Assembly: GCF_003815655.1 (NCBI RefSeq)
Contig: NZ_CP033917.1
Location: 3,348,001-3,412,000 of the forward strand
Direction of reading: 5' to 3'
DNA: 64,000 bases
DNA from: Chryseobacterium sp. G0201
GTDB taxonomy: Bacteria > Bacteroidota > Bacteroidia > Flavobacteriales > Weeksellaceae
The notes beneath the pieces are model-generated. The model searched no databases. It saw only the letters and a program-made list of their open reading frames with translations, and was not told the origin of the DNA. How positions within the stretch are numbered: the first letter of the stretch is position 1; each line of letters opens with the position of its first letter. The position numbers were made by a program, and so were the translations under genes. Of this stretch, positions 15,943-23,551 are shown piece by piece.

Positions 15943-15982
15943 CAAAGGTATAACAAAATTAAATTGTATACAATTTAATTTT
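15943..15982 (-). promoter_or_regulatory. OhrR-type operator and promoter of the peroxide operon
   Basis: Bases 15955-15982 form a perfect 28-bp palindrome with half-site AAAATTAAATTGTA. This contains the AATTGTA/TACAATT core known from OhrR operators in Bacillus and Xanthomonas. On the minus strand TACCTTTG (15950-15943) is a perfect -7 box, and TTG (15973-15971), 20 bases upstream and inside the palindrome, would be the -33 element. A bound repressor would block the promoter. Confidence 0.85.
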
Positions 15983-16072
15983 AATAAATATATTTTTGAT
16001 AAAATCTATAATATATATAGAACTAATGTTGATGCAGAAAAAGTATAAGCCTAACATGTTTAGACAAAAATA

Positions 16073-16095
16073 AAACCCATTGTAAGAATGGGTTT
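16073..16095 (-). terminator. Terminator of lipB
   Basis: AAACCCATT/AATGGGTTT arms around CTTAC (minus strand) followed by TATTTTTG, starting six bases after the lipB stop. Confidence 0.8.
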
Positions 16096-16100
16096 AAATA

Positions 16101-16832
16101 TTATTTTTTGAATTTTAATTCCGCTTCAAAAACATCTGCAAAATGCTTTCTGATCTTACCTTTAATATCTTCCATTTCTTCGGGGGTCAATTCTCTTTCA
16201 AGTTCTCTTTTTAAAGAAGTTACCTGTTTGTCTTTGATACCGCAAGGAACAATGTATTCAAAATAGCGCATATCAGTATTGATATTCAAGGCAAAACCAT
16301 GTAAAGTCACCCAACGGGAAGCTTTTACACCCATTGCACAAATCTTTCTTGCGTAAGGTTTTCCAACATCCAGCCAAACGCCTGTTTCTCCGGGAGAACG
16401 CTCACCTTTCAAACCGTATTCATTGATTGTTCTGATGATTACTTCTTCAAGATTTCGCATGTATTTGTGAATATCCGTAAAGAAATTTTCAAGGTCTAAA
16501 ATAGGGTAGCCAACGATTTGTCCGTAACCATGATACGTAATATCGCCGCCACGGTTAACTTTTACGAAAGTAGCATCGATTTCCTTTAACTGATCTATTC
16601 CGGCCAGCATGTTTTCTTCATGTCCGCTTTTTCCTAAAGTGTAGACATGTGGATGTTCCACCAAAAGAAAGTGATTGGAAGTGGTGATATGTTGTTCAGT
16701 AGGTAGATCGCGGTTTTTTATTTTGGTATCAATAATATCTTTCATCAGCTTTTCCTGATAATCCCAAGAGGGTTGATATTCTTTTACGCCAAGATCTTCA
16801 AATTCTACTACTTTATTTTGATGTGTATTCAT
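16101..16832 (-). CDS. lipB: Lipoyl(octanoyl) transferase (LipB)
   Basis: The 243-residue enzyme transfers octanoate from acyl carrier protein to lipoyl domains, the first step of protein lipoylation. The family motif RGGDITYHGYGQIVGYPILDL lies near residues 94-114. The catalytic Lys is in ARKICAMGVK, and the acyl-binding Cys is in EYIVPCGI near 200. Length and motif order are normal. It is separated from trpA by about 80 bases and has its own terminator. LipA is not in the window. A link to the nearby Ohr peroxidase, which needs lipoylated reductants, may be coincidental. Confidence 0.93.
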   Translation of the reverse strand: MNTHQNKVVEFEDLGVKEYQPSWDYQEKLMKDIIDTKIKNRDLPTEQHITTSNHFLLVEHPHVYTLGKSGHEENMLAGIDQLKEIDATFVKVNRGGDITYHGYGQIVGYPILDLENFFTDIHKYMRNLEEVIIRTINEYGLKGERSPGETGVWLDVGKPYARKICAMGVKASRWVTLHGFALNINTDMRYFEYIVPCGIKDKQVTSLKRELERELTPEEMEDIKGKIRKHFADVFEAELKFKK

Positions 16833-16910
16833 GCTGTCGATGTCTGTTTTCTTTTAATGATAGGGAATCGTGATTTCATATCATTTTTTGACATACAAAT
16901 TTAGTGAATT

Positions 16911-17645
16911 TTAACCTTTTATGGAATTAATAAAATCTATGGCATTTATCTTCCAATCTTTATTTTGCAAAAGAATATTCACGAAAGCAGTCCCGATAAT
17001 TCCGCCATCGGCTTTTTCAGTGACGTTTTCAAAATCTTGCTTTGATTTTATTCCAAAACCAATCATGACAGGATTTTTCAAAGGAAGAGAAGCTAATTTT
17101 GAAAGATAATCTTCATTTTTCAATACAGCATTTTCATTTCCTGTTGTAGATGAGGAACTTACCGCATATAAAAATCCTGAACTTAAAGAATCCAGATAAA
17201 GAATTCTTTCGTCAGAAGTTTCAGGAGTTACTAAAAACGTGAAATTCAGATTGTATTTTTCTAAAATTTTATGGTATTTTTTTTCGAATTCAATAGGCGG
17301 AAGATCCGGAATAATTAATCCAGAAACACCACTTTCTGAGCATTCTTTACAGAAATTTTCAAATCCAAAACTTAAAACAGGATTGATATATCCCATTAAA
17401 ATTACAGGAATTCGAATTTCATTTTTGATCGATTTTAACTGTGATAAAAGTTTTTCGATCGTCATTCCATTTTTCAACGCCAGTTCATGAGCTTTTTGAA
17501 TAACGGGTCCGTCTGCAACAGGATCAGAATAAGGCATTCCGATCTCCATCATATCTGCTCCGGCATTTTGAATAAGTTGTATAATATCAGCGGTATCTTC
17601 CAGTTGCGGAATTCCTGCTGTGAAATATATGTTTAGTTTTTTCAT
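16911..17645 (-). CDS. trpA: Tryptophan synthase alpha chain
   Basis: A 244-residue (beta/alpha)8 subunit that cleaves indole-3-glycerol phosphate to indole. The catalytic Glu is in DMMEIGMPYSDPVADGPVIQ (residues 31-50) and the second acid in SGLIIPDLPPIEF. The phosphate-binding GFGIKSKQD and GGIIGTAF lie near 200 and 220. It is the last gene of the trp operon and is separated from trpB by 179 bases holding a dispersed repeat. It is slightly shorter than the E. coli enzyme (268), as is usual in Bacteroidetes. Confidence 0.94.
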   Translation of the reverse strand: MKKLNIYFTAGIPQLEDTADIIQLIQNAGADMMEIGMPYSDPVADGPVIQKAHELALKNGMTIEKLLSQLKSIKNEIRIPVILMGYINPVLSFGFENFCKECSESGVSGLIIPDLPPIEFEKKYHKILEKYNLNFTFLVTPETSDERILYLDSLSSGFLYAVSSSSTTGNENAVLKNEDYLSKLASLPLKNPVMIGFGIKSKQDFENVTEKADGGIIGTAFVNILLQNKDWKINAIDFINSIKG

Positions 17646-17746
17646 TTAAATTGTTTAAAAAATTAAAGAAAAATAAGTTTTTAAGTTAAAATTTTTCTTC
17701 CTGAAAGTTATTTGAATTGACAAAAAGTTGTTTTGAATCCTACCAT

Positions 17747-17815
17747 GCGATCCGGCTTGAACGGAGCTCTTTTTACGAAGTAAAAAAGCGGGAGTGGAAG
17801 ACGGAATTTATCGCC
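17747..17815. repeat. Dispersed intergenic repeat inside the trp operon
   Basis: Between trpB and trpA lies TTGAACGGAGCTCTTTTT, a small hairpin (CTTTTTAC/GTAAAAAAG) and GCGGGAGTGGAAGACGGAA. The order and several words match the element at 44566-44660 (TTGGAACGATATCCTTTTT ... ATAGTGGAAAGCGGGAT). I recall related sequences in many flavobacterial intergenic regions. No ORF lies in it. Confidence 0.65.
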
Positions 17816-17824
17816 AAAATGAAT

Positions 17825-19003
17825 TTATAAATTCTTCAAATACGTCTCCATATCCTTGTCGCCGCGACCACTTAAACAGATGACAACAATGTCATTTTCG
17901 TTGAATTTCTTCTTGTCTAAAACGGCCAAAGCGTGGGCACTTTCCAAAGCGGGAATGATGCCTTCTAATTTTGTCAGTTCAAAAGCACATTTTAAGGCTT
18001 CATCATCATTGATACTGAAAAACTCAGCACGGTTTTCTTTGAATAAATGCGCATGGAAAGGCCCGATTCCCGGGTAATCTAATCCTGCGGAAATTGAGTG
18101 GGGCTCGATGACCTGTCCATCCTCCGTTTGCATCACCAAACTTTTGCTACCATGCAAAACGCCTAAAGTTCCGAGAAAAGTTGTCGCTGCCGACTTTCCT
18201 GAATTGACTCCTAAACCTCCGGCTTCTGCGGCGATAATTTTCACATTTTCTTCATTCACAAAATGGTAAAAAGTTCCTGCTGCATTGCTTCCGCCGCCAA
18301 CACATGCAATTACATAATCGGGATTTTGTCTGCCGATTTGTTCGTTAAGCTGTTCTCTGATTTCCTTTGAAATAATGCTTTGAAATCTTGCCACCAAATC
18401 AGGAAAAGGATGCGGTCCAACCACGCTTCCGATCACATAATGAGTCGTTGTTGAATTGTTGATCCAGTCTCTTAATGCTTCGTTTACAGCATCTTTTAAA
18501 GTTTTTGAACCTGAAGTTGCCGGAATAACTTCTGCACCCAGCATTTTCATTCTGGCAACATTCGGAGCTTGTCTTTGAATATCGATTTCACCCATGTAAA
18601 CGATACATTCCAAACCTAGTAAAGCACAAGCCGTAGCGGTTGCAACGCCGTGTTGACCGGCTCCGGTTTCAGCAATAATTCTATTTTTCCCGAGACGTTT
18701 TGCCAATAAAACCTGCCCTAAAGCATTGTTAATTTTATGAGCTCCGGTATGATTGAGATCTTCTCTTTTAAGATAGATTTTGGTATTGTATTTCTGACTT
18801 AAATTTTTCGCAAAATACAATGGAGTAGCACGTCCTACATAGTTTTTCAAAAGATCTTGATATTCAGTCTGAAAATTTTCTGATTCTATGATTTCAAGGT
18901 AGTTTTTTTGTAATTCTTCAACATTCGGATAGAGCATTTCGGGGATAAAAGCACCTCCAAATTCTCCGTAATATCCATTTTTATCAGGATTTTTATAGTC
19001 CAT
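17825..19003 (-). CDS. trpB: Tryptophan synthase beta chain
   Basis: A PLP enzyme of 392 residues that joins indole and serine. [13 protein letters not shown] lies at the N-terminus, the PLP Lys is in [15 protein letters not shown] (near residue 88), and [17 protein letters not shown] follows. The phosphate loop [13 protein letters not shown] lies near 228 and the C-terminal CLSGRGDKD near 380. Length and motifs are those of TrpB1. It is preceded, unusually, by a GNAT gene and a hypothetical gene rather than directly by trpF. Confidence 0.95.
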   Translation of the reverse strand: MDYKNPDKNGYYGEFGGAFIPEMLYPNVEELQKNYLEIIESENFQTEYQDLLKNYVGRATPLYFAKNLSQKYNTKIYLKREDLNHTGAHKINNALGQVLLAKRLGKNRIIAETGAGQHGVATATACALLGLECIVYMGEIDIQRQAPNVARMKMLGAEVIPATSGSKTLKDAVNEALRDWINNSTTTHYVIGSVVGPHPFPDLVARFQSIISKEIREQLNEQIGRQNPDYVIACVGGGSNAAGTFYHFVNEENVKIIAAEAGGLGVNSGKSAATTFLGTLGVLHGSKSLVMQTEDGQVIEPHSISAGLDYPGIGPFHAHLFKENRAEFFSINDDEALKCAFELTKLEGIIPALESAHALAVLDKKKFNENDIVVICLSGRGDKDMETYLKNL

Positions 19004-19015
19004 TTCTTCTTCTTT

Positions 19016-19552
19016 TTATTGTATTAAATAAGCATTCTTTTCAGAACTTAACTGATTTAAAAGTTCTTTTTTCTCTTCAGATAAATTGAAAATCAAAATA
19101 TCGTCATCATCGGATGACACCCATTCGGAGCCGCTTTTTTCTTTGATTAATTTAGCTTTATGCAAAATACTGATGTCACATTTGTCATAGAAAGGTCTTA
19201 ATTCAGACATGCAAAAACCAATAGTTTCCAGATTTCTTTCGGTAATATTATGAATGATATATTTAATCAATTCTTTGCCATGACCTTTTTTCTTTTGCCC
19301 AGAAACCAATCCAACTGCTTCTGCAAAATGATATTTTTTGTCTGAAATCTGTAAAATGAAATCAAAGTTAAGGCGCATCAAAGCCAATATTTTTTCCTCT
19401 GAATCAATAAGAAAATGAAATTCTGAATCTTTAAAAAAAGATCGGAAATATGAAGGTTCCATAGAATCCCAATCTGAAATATCCCAAAGATTCAATATAA
19501 TTTCTATTTCGTTTTCAGTTAATTCATCTGGCTTTTTAACTTGATATTTCAT
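19016..19552 (-). CDS. GNAT-family N-acetyltransferase inserted in the trp operon
   Basis: A 178-residue protein with a GNAT core. The acetyl-CoA loop is VGLVSGQKKKGHGKELIKYI (near residues 85-104; QxxGxG form), preceded by the beta strand FILQISDKKYHFAEA, and the region ETIGFCMSELRPFYDKC matches motif B. The substrate is unknown. The gene overlaps the preceding hypothetical gene by 17 bases and lies 12 bases before trpB, so it is co-transcribed with tryptophan biosynthesis. No known trp enzyme is a GNAT, and I infer an accessory or passenger gene. Confidence 0.72.
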   Translation of the reverse strand: MKYQVKKPDELTENEIEIILNLWDISDWDSMEPSYFRSFFKDSEFHFLIDSEEKILALMRLNFDFILQISDKKYHFAEAVGLVSGQKKKGHGKELIKYIIHNITERNLETIGFCMSELRPFYDKCDISILHKAKLIKEKSGSEWVSSDDDDILIFNLSEEKKELLNQLSSEKNAYLIQ

Positions 19553-20060
19553 CCGTTAGCTTTTTAATAAATTCAATATTGTAATTATATTGTTGCTTGG
19601 TTATGAGTTTTTTATAATGTAATAAATTGATTTTGCTGATCAAATCAAATAAGGTGGTCTTATCTAATTTTGAGTTGTACATGGTAATTGCAATCTCCAG
19701 ATTATCAATTAAAAAGTAGGAGTCAAAATTTTCATACAGTAAAAAAATCTTAGCATAAATGTTTCCAAAATCATAGGTAACATTTGATTTAACTCTATTA
19801 TCTAAAAATTTATCGGAAATAATAACAAGATAATAACTGTTCCATAAATTGATTGTATCGAAAAAATGCTGTGTATCTTTTTCATCATAATGTCTAATGA
19901 TATTGATAAAATCAGTTAATAAGCCATCGAGTTCCCAATGCTCGAAATTATTATCATTTTTAGACACAAAATTATATAAAGCCTGAACTCTTTCGTTTTC
20001 AAACTTTGGCGGAAATAATCTTTTATAGAAATTTTTTCTTATTAAATGTATGTTCATCAT
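19536..20060 (-). CDS. Hypothetical protein in the trp operon
   Basis: The product has 174 residues and I do not recognise it. It has no signal peptide or membrane helix and is rich in Asn, Asp, Lys, Tyr and Phe (e.g. WNSYYLVIISDKFLDNR, YENFDSYFLIDNLEIAITMY), suggesting an all-helical cytosolic protein. Base composition is a little more AT-rich than trpF and trpB. It starts 9 bases after trpF and overlaps the GNAT gene by 17, so these two genes look like a single inserted pair. Confidence 0.6.
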   Translation of the reverse strand: MMNIHLIRKNFYKRLFPPKFENERVQALYNFVSKNDNNFEHWELDGLLTDFINIIRHYDEKDTQHFFDTINLWNSYYLVIISDKFLDNRVKSNVTYDFGNIYAKIFLLYENFDSYFLIDNLEIAITMYNSKLDKTTLFDLISKINLLHYKKLITKQQYNYNIEFIKKLTDEISS

Positions 20061-20069
20061 CCCGTTTTT

Positions 20070-20708
20070 TTACATTTTAGCTTTAAATAAGCTTATTTTA
20101 TCTAAATCTTTATTCCCTGCTTTCAATTCAAACTTTGAATTGATATCTAATGCAATGGGTTTTTGATTTAAAATTTTAATATTATCTATATTTTCGTCTG
20201 AAATTCCGCCGCTCAAAAAATAGGGAAGTGGAATTTCAATTTGATTTAAAATATTCCAGTCGAACTGTTTTCCTGTTCCTCCGAAAGCTTTGCTGTCTGT
20301 ATCAAAAAGTAAATAGTTGCTGGTATTTAGTTGGTGGTTGATCGTTTCCTGAATGCTACTTGCGCTTTCCGGTTTCTCATTTCCAATCCTTAAAACTTTT
20401 ATGATCCCAATTTCAGAATTCAGTTTTTCTTTTAATTCAGAAATAAAATTTTCGCTTTCATCGCCGTGAAGCTGTATAAAATTCAAATTTGCTTTTTGTG
20501 CGATTTCAATTATTCTGCTAATCTTTTCATTTACAAAAACGCCAACTTTTCCTCGATGGTTAACATTTGAAATATCTTCTAAACTTAAATGATTCAAAAC
20601 ATATCTCGGTGATTTTTCATAAAATATAAAGCCAAGAAAGTCTGTATTCATGGAAATTAATTCCTGAATCTGATCCAATTTTGTTAATCCGCAGACTTTA
20701 AGTTTCAT
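20070..20708 (-). CDS. trpF: Phosphoribosylanthranilate isomerase
   Basis: The 212-residue (beta/alpha)8 enzyme isomerises phosphoribosylanthranilate to CdRP, the third step of tryptophan synthesis. The catalytic Cys is in LKVCGLTKLDQI at residue 5 onward, followed by DFLGFIFYEKSPRYV and VGVFVN. The catalytic Asp lies in LLFDTDSKAFGGTGKQFDW (near 133-151) and the phosphate loop in PYFLSGGI. Its ATG overlaps the trpC stop by four bases. Confidence 0.93.
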   Translation of the reverse strand: MKLKVCGLTKLDQIQELISMNTDFLGFIFYEKSPRYVLNHLSLEDISNVNHRGKVGVFVNEKISRIIEIAQKANLNFIQLHGDESENFISELKEKLNSEIGIIKVLRIGNEKPESASSIQETINHQLNTSNYLLFDTDSKAFGGTGKQFDWNILNQIEIPLPYFLSGGISDENIDNIKILNQKPIALDINSKFELKAGNKDLDKISLFKAKM

Positions 20709-21481
20709 GAAACTGTTTTTATAAATTCTTCAAACGTATTTGCGGGGTTTTTATTTTTCATAAAATATTCGCCCATTAAAAATCCGTCAAACCCTTTTTC
20801 TTTTAAATAATTGAAATCTTCAATATTGTAAATTCCGCTTTCTGCGACGGATAAAGCATCTTTTGGGAGTAGATTTTTTAAATTCACAGAATGCTGTAAA
20901 TCGACTTTAAAATCTTTTAAGTTTCTGTTGTTAATTCCAACCAAATCAATTTTTGAGTTAAAATGTTTCAATTCTTCTTCGGTGTGAATTTCCAATAACA
21001 CTTCCAAACCCAATTCATGAGAAAGCTCTGTAAATTCCTGAACCTGATTGACTGAAAGACAAGACGCAATTAATAAAATAACATCGGCTCCCATACTTTT
21101 TGCTTCATAAAACTGATATTCATCCACCATGAAATCTTTTCGTAAAATTGGAATGTTGATGTGATTTCTTACACTTAAAATATCTTCAAAACTTCCACCG
21201 AAAAAATCCTTATCCGTCAAAATAGAAATTCCACTCGCCTCAAATTTTTCATAAGCCGAAGTAACATCTAAAGATGACACCTGATCATTAATAATTCCTT
21301 TTGAAGGAGATTGTCTTTTAAACTCGGCAATAACTCCGCTTTTACTTTTTATAGATTCTTTTAAGGAACCAGTACTTCTTCCAAAGAACTCGGAATTCTT
21401 CAATTCTTCAATAGAAATTTTTGATTTTGAAGCTGTAATTTCTTCCTTTTTCCTTTCTATTATTTTATCTAATATCGTCAT
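20705..21481 (-). CDS. trpC: Indole-3-glycerol phosphate synthase
   Basis: A 258-residue (beta/alpha)8 enzyme that closes the indole ring. VIAEFKRQSPSKG (near residue 50) holds the conserved Glu and Lys, ILRKDFMVDEYQFYEA the catalytic Lys near 112, and LVGINNRNLKDF and SVAESGI follow at the expected places. It is separate from trpF, not fused as in E. coli. Its start lies 20 bases after trpD. Confidence 0.94.
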   Translation of the reverse strand: MTILDKIIERKKEEITASKSKISIEELKNSEFFGRSTGSLKESIKSKSGVIAEFKRQSPSKGIINDQVSSLDVTSAYEKFEASGISILTDKDFFGGSFEDILSVRNHINIPILRKDFMVDEYQFYEAKSMGADVILLIASCLSVNQVQEFTELSHELGLEVLLEIHTEEELKHFNSKIDLVGINNRNLKDFKVDLQHSVNLKNLLPKDALSVAESGIYNIEDFNYLKEKGFDGFLMGEYFMKNKNPANTFEEFIKTVS

Positions 21482-21501
21482 TATTTTGCATTTAAAAGTA
21501 A

Positions 21502-22530
21502 TTACTCCAACAACAACTCCAAGCTTTTCAATGCTTTTCCGCTTTCTAAGCTTTCCTGAGCCAACAAAAGACAGTCGTCATAACTTCCGAATTTATTGGT
21601 ATGATGTAAAGCAACCGCAGCATTAGCTAAGATCACAGAATTTTGCTGTTTTGTTCCTCTTCCTTCCAAAATATCTCTAAAAATCTTGGCAGATTCCTGC
21701 GTTGTTTCGCCAGCTTTTATACTTTCTTGGGAGATGGAGTCAAAACCTAAATCTTCCGTTGAATAGATTTCTTCTCCATTTTTAGTGATAATTTTGGTAT
21801 CGTGGGTCAAACTTATTTCATCATATCCGTCTAAACTATGAACCAAAATGAAATCTCGCTCATCTTTTTGTAACAGATATTGGTAAATTCGGGCAATTTC
21901 AAGATTGTAAACTCCGATCATTGAAAATTGTGGCTTCGCAGGATTGACCAACGGACCTAACAAATTGAAAAATGTTCTCAAACCTAAAGACCTTCTCAAT
22001 GCTCCCACAGATTGTAATGCGGGATGAAAGTAGGGTGCATGTAAAAAGCAGATATTGGCTCTTTCAAGATCTCTATTCAGCATTTCGGAGTCATTTTTAA
22101 AGATATAACCCAATTCCTCCATAACATTTGATGCTCCTGTGGTAGTTGATGCTCCGTAATTTCCGTGTTTGGTTACTTTTTGTCCAGCTCCGGCTACTAC
22201 AAAACTGGCTAGTGTTGAGATATTGATGGTATTTTTACCGTCACCTCCGGTTCCAACAATATCTATTGCGTCATCGGCATCCAGATTTACAGTAGCTGCC
22301 ATTTGTAGCAAAGCTTCTCTGAAACCTTCCAACTCCTTCAAAGTAATATTTCTCATCAGAAAAACACTGATAAAAGCAGTTACTTCAATCACATTGAATT
22401 TATTTTGAGCGATCTCAATCATAATCGCCTTAGCTTCAGATTTTGATAAGGTATGATGATTGAACAGGTATTCCAAGATTTCTTTCATTTGTGGGATTTT
22501 TATGGTTGAGGGAAATTCTATTGTTTTCAA
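21502..22530 (-). CDS. trpD: Anthranilate phosphoribosyltransferase
   Basis: The 342-residue enzyme adds phosphoribose from PRPP to anthranilate. The PRPP-binding motif DIVGTGGDGKNTINISTLAS spans residues 84-103, KHGNYGASTTTGASNVMEELG lies near 120, and the anthranilate-site Arg is in GALRRSLGLRTFFNLLGPLVNP. Its ATG overlaps the trpG stop by four bases (ATGA). It is not fused to TrpG. Confidence 0.94.
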   Translation of the reverse strand: MKTIEFPSTIKIPQMKEILEYLFNHHTLSKSEAKAIMIEIAQNKFNVIEVTAFISVFLMRNITLKELEGFREALLQMAATVNLDADDAIDIVGTGGDGKNTINISTLASFVVAGAGQKVTKHGNYGASTTTGASNVMEELGYIFKNDSEMLNRDLERANICFLHAPYFHPALQSVGALRRSLGLRTFFNLLGPLVNPAKPQFSMIGVYNLEIARIYQYLLQKDERDFILVHSLDGYDEISLTHDTKIITKNGEEIYSTEDLGFDSISQESIKAGETTQESAKIFRDILEGRGTKQQNSVILANAAVALHHTNKFGSYDDCLLLAQESLESGKALKSLELLLE

Positions 22531-23141
22531 TTTAAAAGAAAATTTTTAATTATTGCTTCTCCGTCTGGAGTTAAAATACTTTCAGGGTGGAACTGAACAC
22601 CATGTACATCATAAGTTTTATGTTGTAAAGCCATGATCATTCCGTCTTTGTCTACTGCGGTAATTTCCAGTTCCTGCGGGAAATTTTTGGGATCTACAGC
22701 CCAACTGTGATATCTTCCGACTGCTAAACCACTTGGGATATTTCTAAAAAGTTTAGTGTCATTTTTCACTAATTCTGCCGAGGTTGCCACACCGTGAAAA
22801 ATCTCAGAAAGATTAATTAAGCTTCCTCCAAAAGCTTCTGCAATGGCCTGTTGGCCAAGACAAACGCCTAAAATACTTTTTGTAGGAGCATATTTTTTAA
22901 TAACTTCCAACAAAATTCCCGCTTCTTCAGGAATTCCCGGGCCTGGAGACAGAATTATTTTATCATATTTATTGATTTCTTCCAAAGAAATTTGATCATT
23001 TCTAACCACATCAACTTTTTGATCTAAAACTCTTTCGATGATTTGAACGAGGTTGTAAGTAAAGCTGTCGTAATTGTCGAAAACTAATATCTTAGTTGAT
23101 GGTTGATTGTCTATTGTTGATTGTCTTATAGTGTTTTCCAT
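22527..23141 (-). CDS. trpG: Anthranilate synthase glutamine amidotransferase subunit
   Basis: A 204-residue class I amidotransferase. ILVFDNYDSFTYNLV starts the conserved domain at residue 18, ILSPGPGIPEEAG follows, the nucleophile Cys is in ILGVCLGQQAIAEAFGG and the catalytic His in VQFHPES. The first 16 residues (MENTIRQSTIDNQPST) are encoded by a heptamer repeat at 23094-23125 and are not expected in the family; there is no Met between them and the domain. The start codon directly follows the stop of the four-helix-bundle gene, so translation is probably coupled. Confidence 0.92.
   Translation of the reverse strand: MENTIRQSTIDNQPSTKILVFDNYDSFTYNLVQIIERVLDQKVDVVRNDQISLEEINKYDKIILSPGPGIPEEAGILLEVIKKYAPTKSILGVCLGQQAIAEAFGGSLINLSEIFHGVATSAELVKNDTKLFRNIPSGLAVGRYHSWAVDPKNFPQELEITAVDKDGMIMALQHKTYDVHGVQFHPESILTPDGEAIIKNFLLN
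23094..23125. repeat. Left heptamer repeat of the four-helix-bundle cassette
   Basis: Plus-strand units AGTTGAT, GGTTGAT, TGTCTAT, TGTTGAT, TGTC show clear 7-bp periodicity. ATGGTTGATTGT at 23099-23110 is the exact inverse of ACAATCAACCAT at 23529-23540. The repeat is translated as the N-terminus of trpG. Confidence 0.75.
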
Positions 23142-23480
23142 TTATTTGTTTCTGTAATAATTAATAAATCCGTTTAACAACTTTTTGCAAATGATTATTT
23201 GATTTAAGATCGTTGTAAATTTTTCGTTGTTTAAATAATTTTGGTCTGATGATAAATAAAACTGAGTTTCCAATTCATATAAAGAACCTCTTGCAATAAA
23301 AAGAAAATGTATTGTTTCTTTCGATGTATTTCTTCCACAGCCTTCAGCAATGTTAGATGGAACAGAAATGGCACATCTCCTAATTTGATTTGTTAGTCCA
23401 AATAATTCTTCTTTAGGATAATTTTTAGTTGAATCATAAACTAGATTAGTAAGCTTTCTTGATTCAATCCAAACATCCAA
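23142..23480 (-). CDS. Four-helix bundle protein (S23 / IVP family) inserted between trpE and trpG
   Basis: A 112-residue protein with the family pattern: VWIESRKLTNLVYDSTKNYPKEELFGLTNQIRRCAISVPSNIAEG (residues 3-47), then GRGTS-like GRNTSKETIHFLFIARGSLYELETQ and a final helix. The family was first seen in 23S rRNA intervening sequences and also resembles the Avd protein of diversity-generating retroelements; its function is unclear. It is not part of any known trp operon chemistry. It is flanked by inverted heptamer repeats, and its stop codon abuts the trpG start. Confidence 0.85.
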   Translation of the reverse strand: MDVWIESRKLTNLVYDSTKNYPKEELFGLTNQIRRCAISVPSNIAEGCGRNTSKETIHFLFIARGSLYELETQFYLSSDQNYLNNEKFTTILNQIIICKKLLNGFINYYRNK

Positions 23481-23516
23481 ATTTGTGTATTCTATATATT
23501 GTGTTTTTACGTGTAG

Positions 23517-23551
23517 TATTAACTAACAACAATCAACCATTATCTATCACC
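23517..23551. repeat. Right heptamer repeat of the four-helix-bundle cassette
   Basis: Read on the minus strand, the units are GGTGATA, GATAATG, GTTGATT, GTTGTTA, GTTAATA. The core ACAATCAACCAT (23529-23540, plus strand) is the exact inverse of the left repeat. The trpE stop codon lies within this tract. Confidence 0.75.

Noticed and set aside
14396-16832. Functional operon of lipB with the ohr genes (lipoyl-dependent peroxidase)
   Set aside because: A terminator at 16073-16095 and the ohr promoter at 15943-15982 separate them. Closeness alone is not enough to claim a link.
23142-23480. Diversity-generating retroelement, because the four-helix protein resembles Avd
   Set aside because: No reverse transcriptase, template repeat or variable-region gene is in the vicinity.
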